Positions 12,225 to 12,273 of a DNA stretch of 12,273 nucleotides are shown here, one piece after another. Position numbers and translations under genes: made by a program. Source of the stretch: JAICLK01 sp036489905. Its GTDB lineage: Bacteria; Patescibacteriota; Saccharimonadia; Saccharimonadales; UBA4665. The first letter of the stretch is position 1, and every line of letters starts with the position of its first letter. The stretch spans positions 1-12,273 of the forward strand of contig DASXEX010000013.1 of assembly GCA_036489905.1 (NCBI GenBank), in the 5' to 3' direction. The notes beneath the pieces are model-generated. The model did not search any database, had not been told where the DNA came from, and was given only the letters and a program-made list of their open reading frames with translations.

Positions 12225-12273
12225 ATGAATTACATCACACCAAGCTTACTAAAGATGACCGCAATGAGATTAG
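12225..12273 (+). CDS. Probable transposase/integrase N-terminus (partial, runs off right edge)
   Basis: Sixteen codons are visible from an ATG at 12225-12227 (MNYITPSLLKMTAMRL), open to the edge. The ending KMTAMRL resembles the first helix of the N-terminal helix-turn-helix of IS3/IS481-type transposases, which commonly begins with a K-x-x-A-V-R-L pattern. The two direct repeats immediately upstream support a mobile-element end. There is no clear Shine-Dalgarno (ACGGTGAACGA precedes the ATG). With only 16 residues this is a suggestion, and an unrelated gene cannot be excluded. Confidence 0.35.
   Translation, partial: MNYITPSLLKMTAMRL

Noticed and set aside
1..12273. CRISPR array, tRNA, rRNA, tmRNA, RNase P RNA, riboswitch or defence system
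   Set aside because: No regular spaced repeats beyond one pair, no cloverleaf or conserved RNA landmarks, and no nuclease/toxin-like genes were seen; the genes are mostly housekeeping and stress functions.
1..12273. Composite transposon carrying the whole region, because both edges show transposase-like starts
   Set aside because: The two N-termini look like different families and the cargo is core housekeeping genes, so independent insertions at both sides are more likely.

Overview
The window looks like a chromosomal segment of a small-genome bacterium of the Candidate Phyla Radiation (Patescibacteria), most likely the Saccharibacteria (TM7) lineage. This is an inference from the divergent housekeeping proteins: a zinc-ligand-less DnaG, a short-N-terminus RpoD, a divergent MscL and tightly packed overlapping genes. 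There is no rRNA or other phylogenetic marker in view to prove it. Coding density is very high. The longest stretch without a gene is about 216 bases (12009-12224), and no tRNA, rRNA or CRISPR array was seen.

Layout from left to right. (1) 1-126: N-terminus of an IS5-like transposase running off the left edge. (2) 213-4427, minus strand: an operon dnaG - rpoD - YdcF-like protein - P-loop nucleotide kinase, with dnaG and rpoD overlapping. This is the replication/transcription-initiation 'macromolecular synthesis' pair with two extra genes downstream. (3) 4525-5291, plus strand: an unlisted 40-residue small ORF with a strong Shine-Dalgarno, followed 5 bases later by a single-pass membrane protein. 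(4) 5288-6179, minus: orn (oligoribonuclease) and an MmcQ/YjbR protein, behind a consensus -10 that gives an almost leaderless mRNA. (5) 6264-7276: a divergent pair, an NADPH-dependent FMN reductase (minus, with its own terminator) and an HxlR-type regulator (plus). Their shared 77-base spacer is full of AGTATA/TATACT dyads, so it reads as a self-contained redox-response switch. (6) 7282-9045, minus: an MscS-type channel, methionine sulfoxide reductase B, and an AT-rich SGNH-hydrolase-like gene. (7) 9184-12008, minus: a GNAT acetyltransferase, argS (the two share one base at TAATG) and an MscL-type channel. (8) 12009-12273: a short leader/terminator region, two 24-base direct repeats, and the first 16 codons of a probable second transposase/integrase running off the right edge.

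Functional threads: information processing (dnaG, rpoD, argS, orn); osmotic protection (MscS and MscL lying near each other); and oxidative/electrophile stress (HxlR, FMN reductase, MsrB). The most notable points are the primase with all four zinc-finger ligands replaced, a 61-base palindromic repeat inserted in frame into argS, a structured small ORF upstream of the membrane protein, and a terminator-like hairpin in the probable leader of the GNAT-argS operon.
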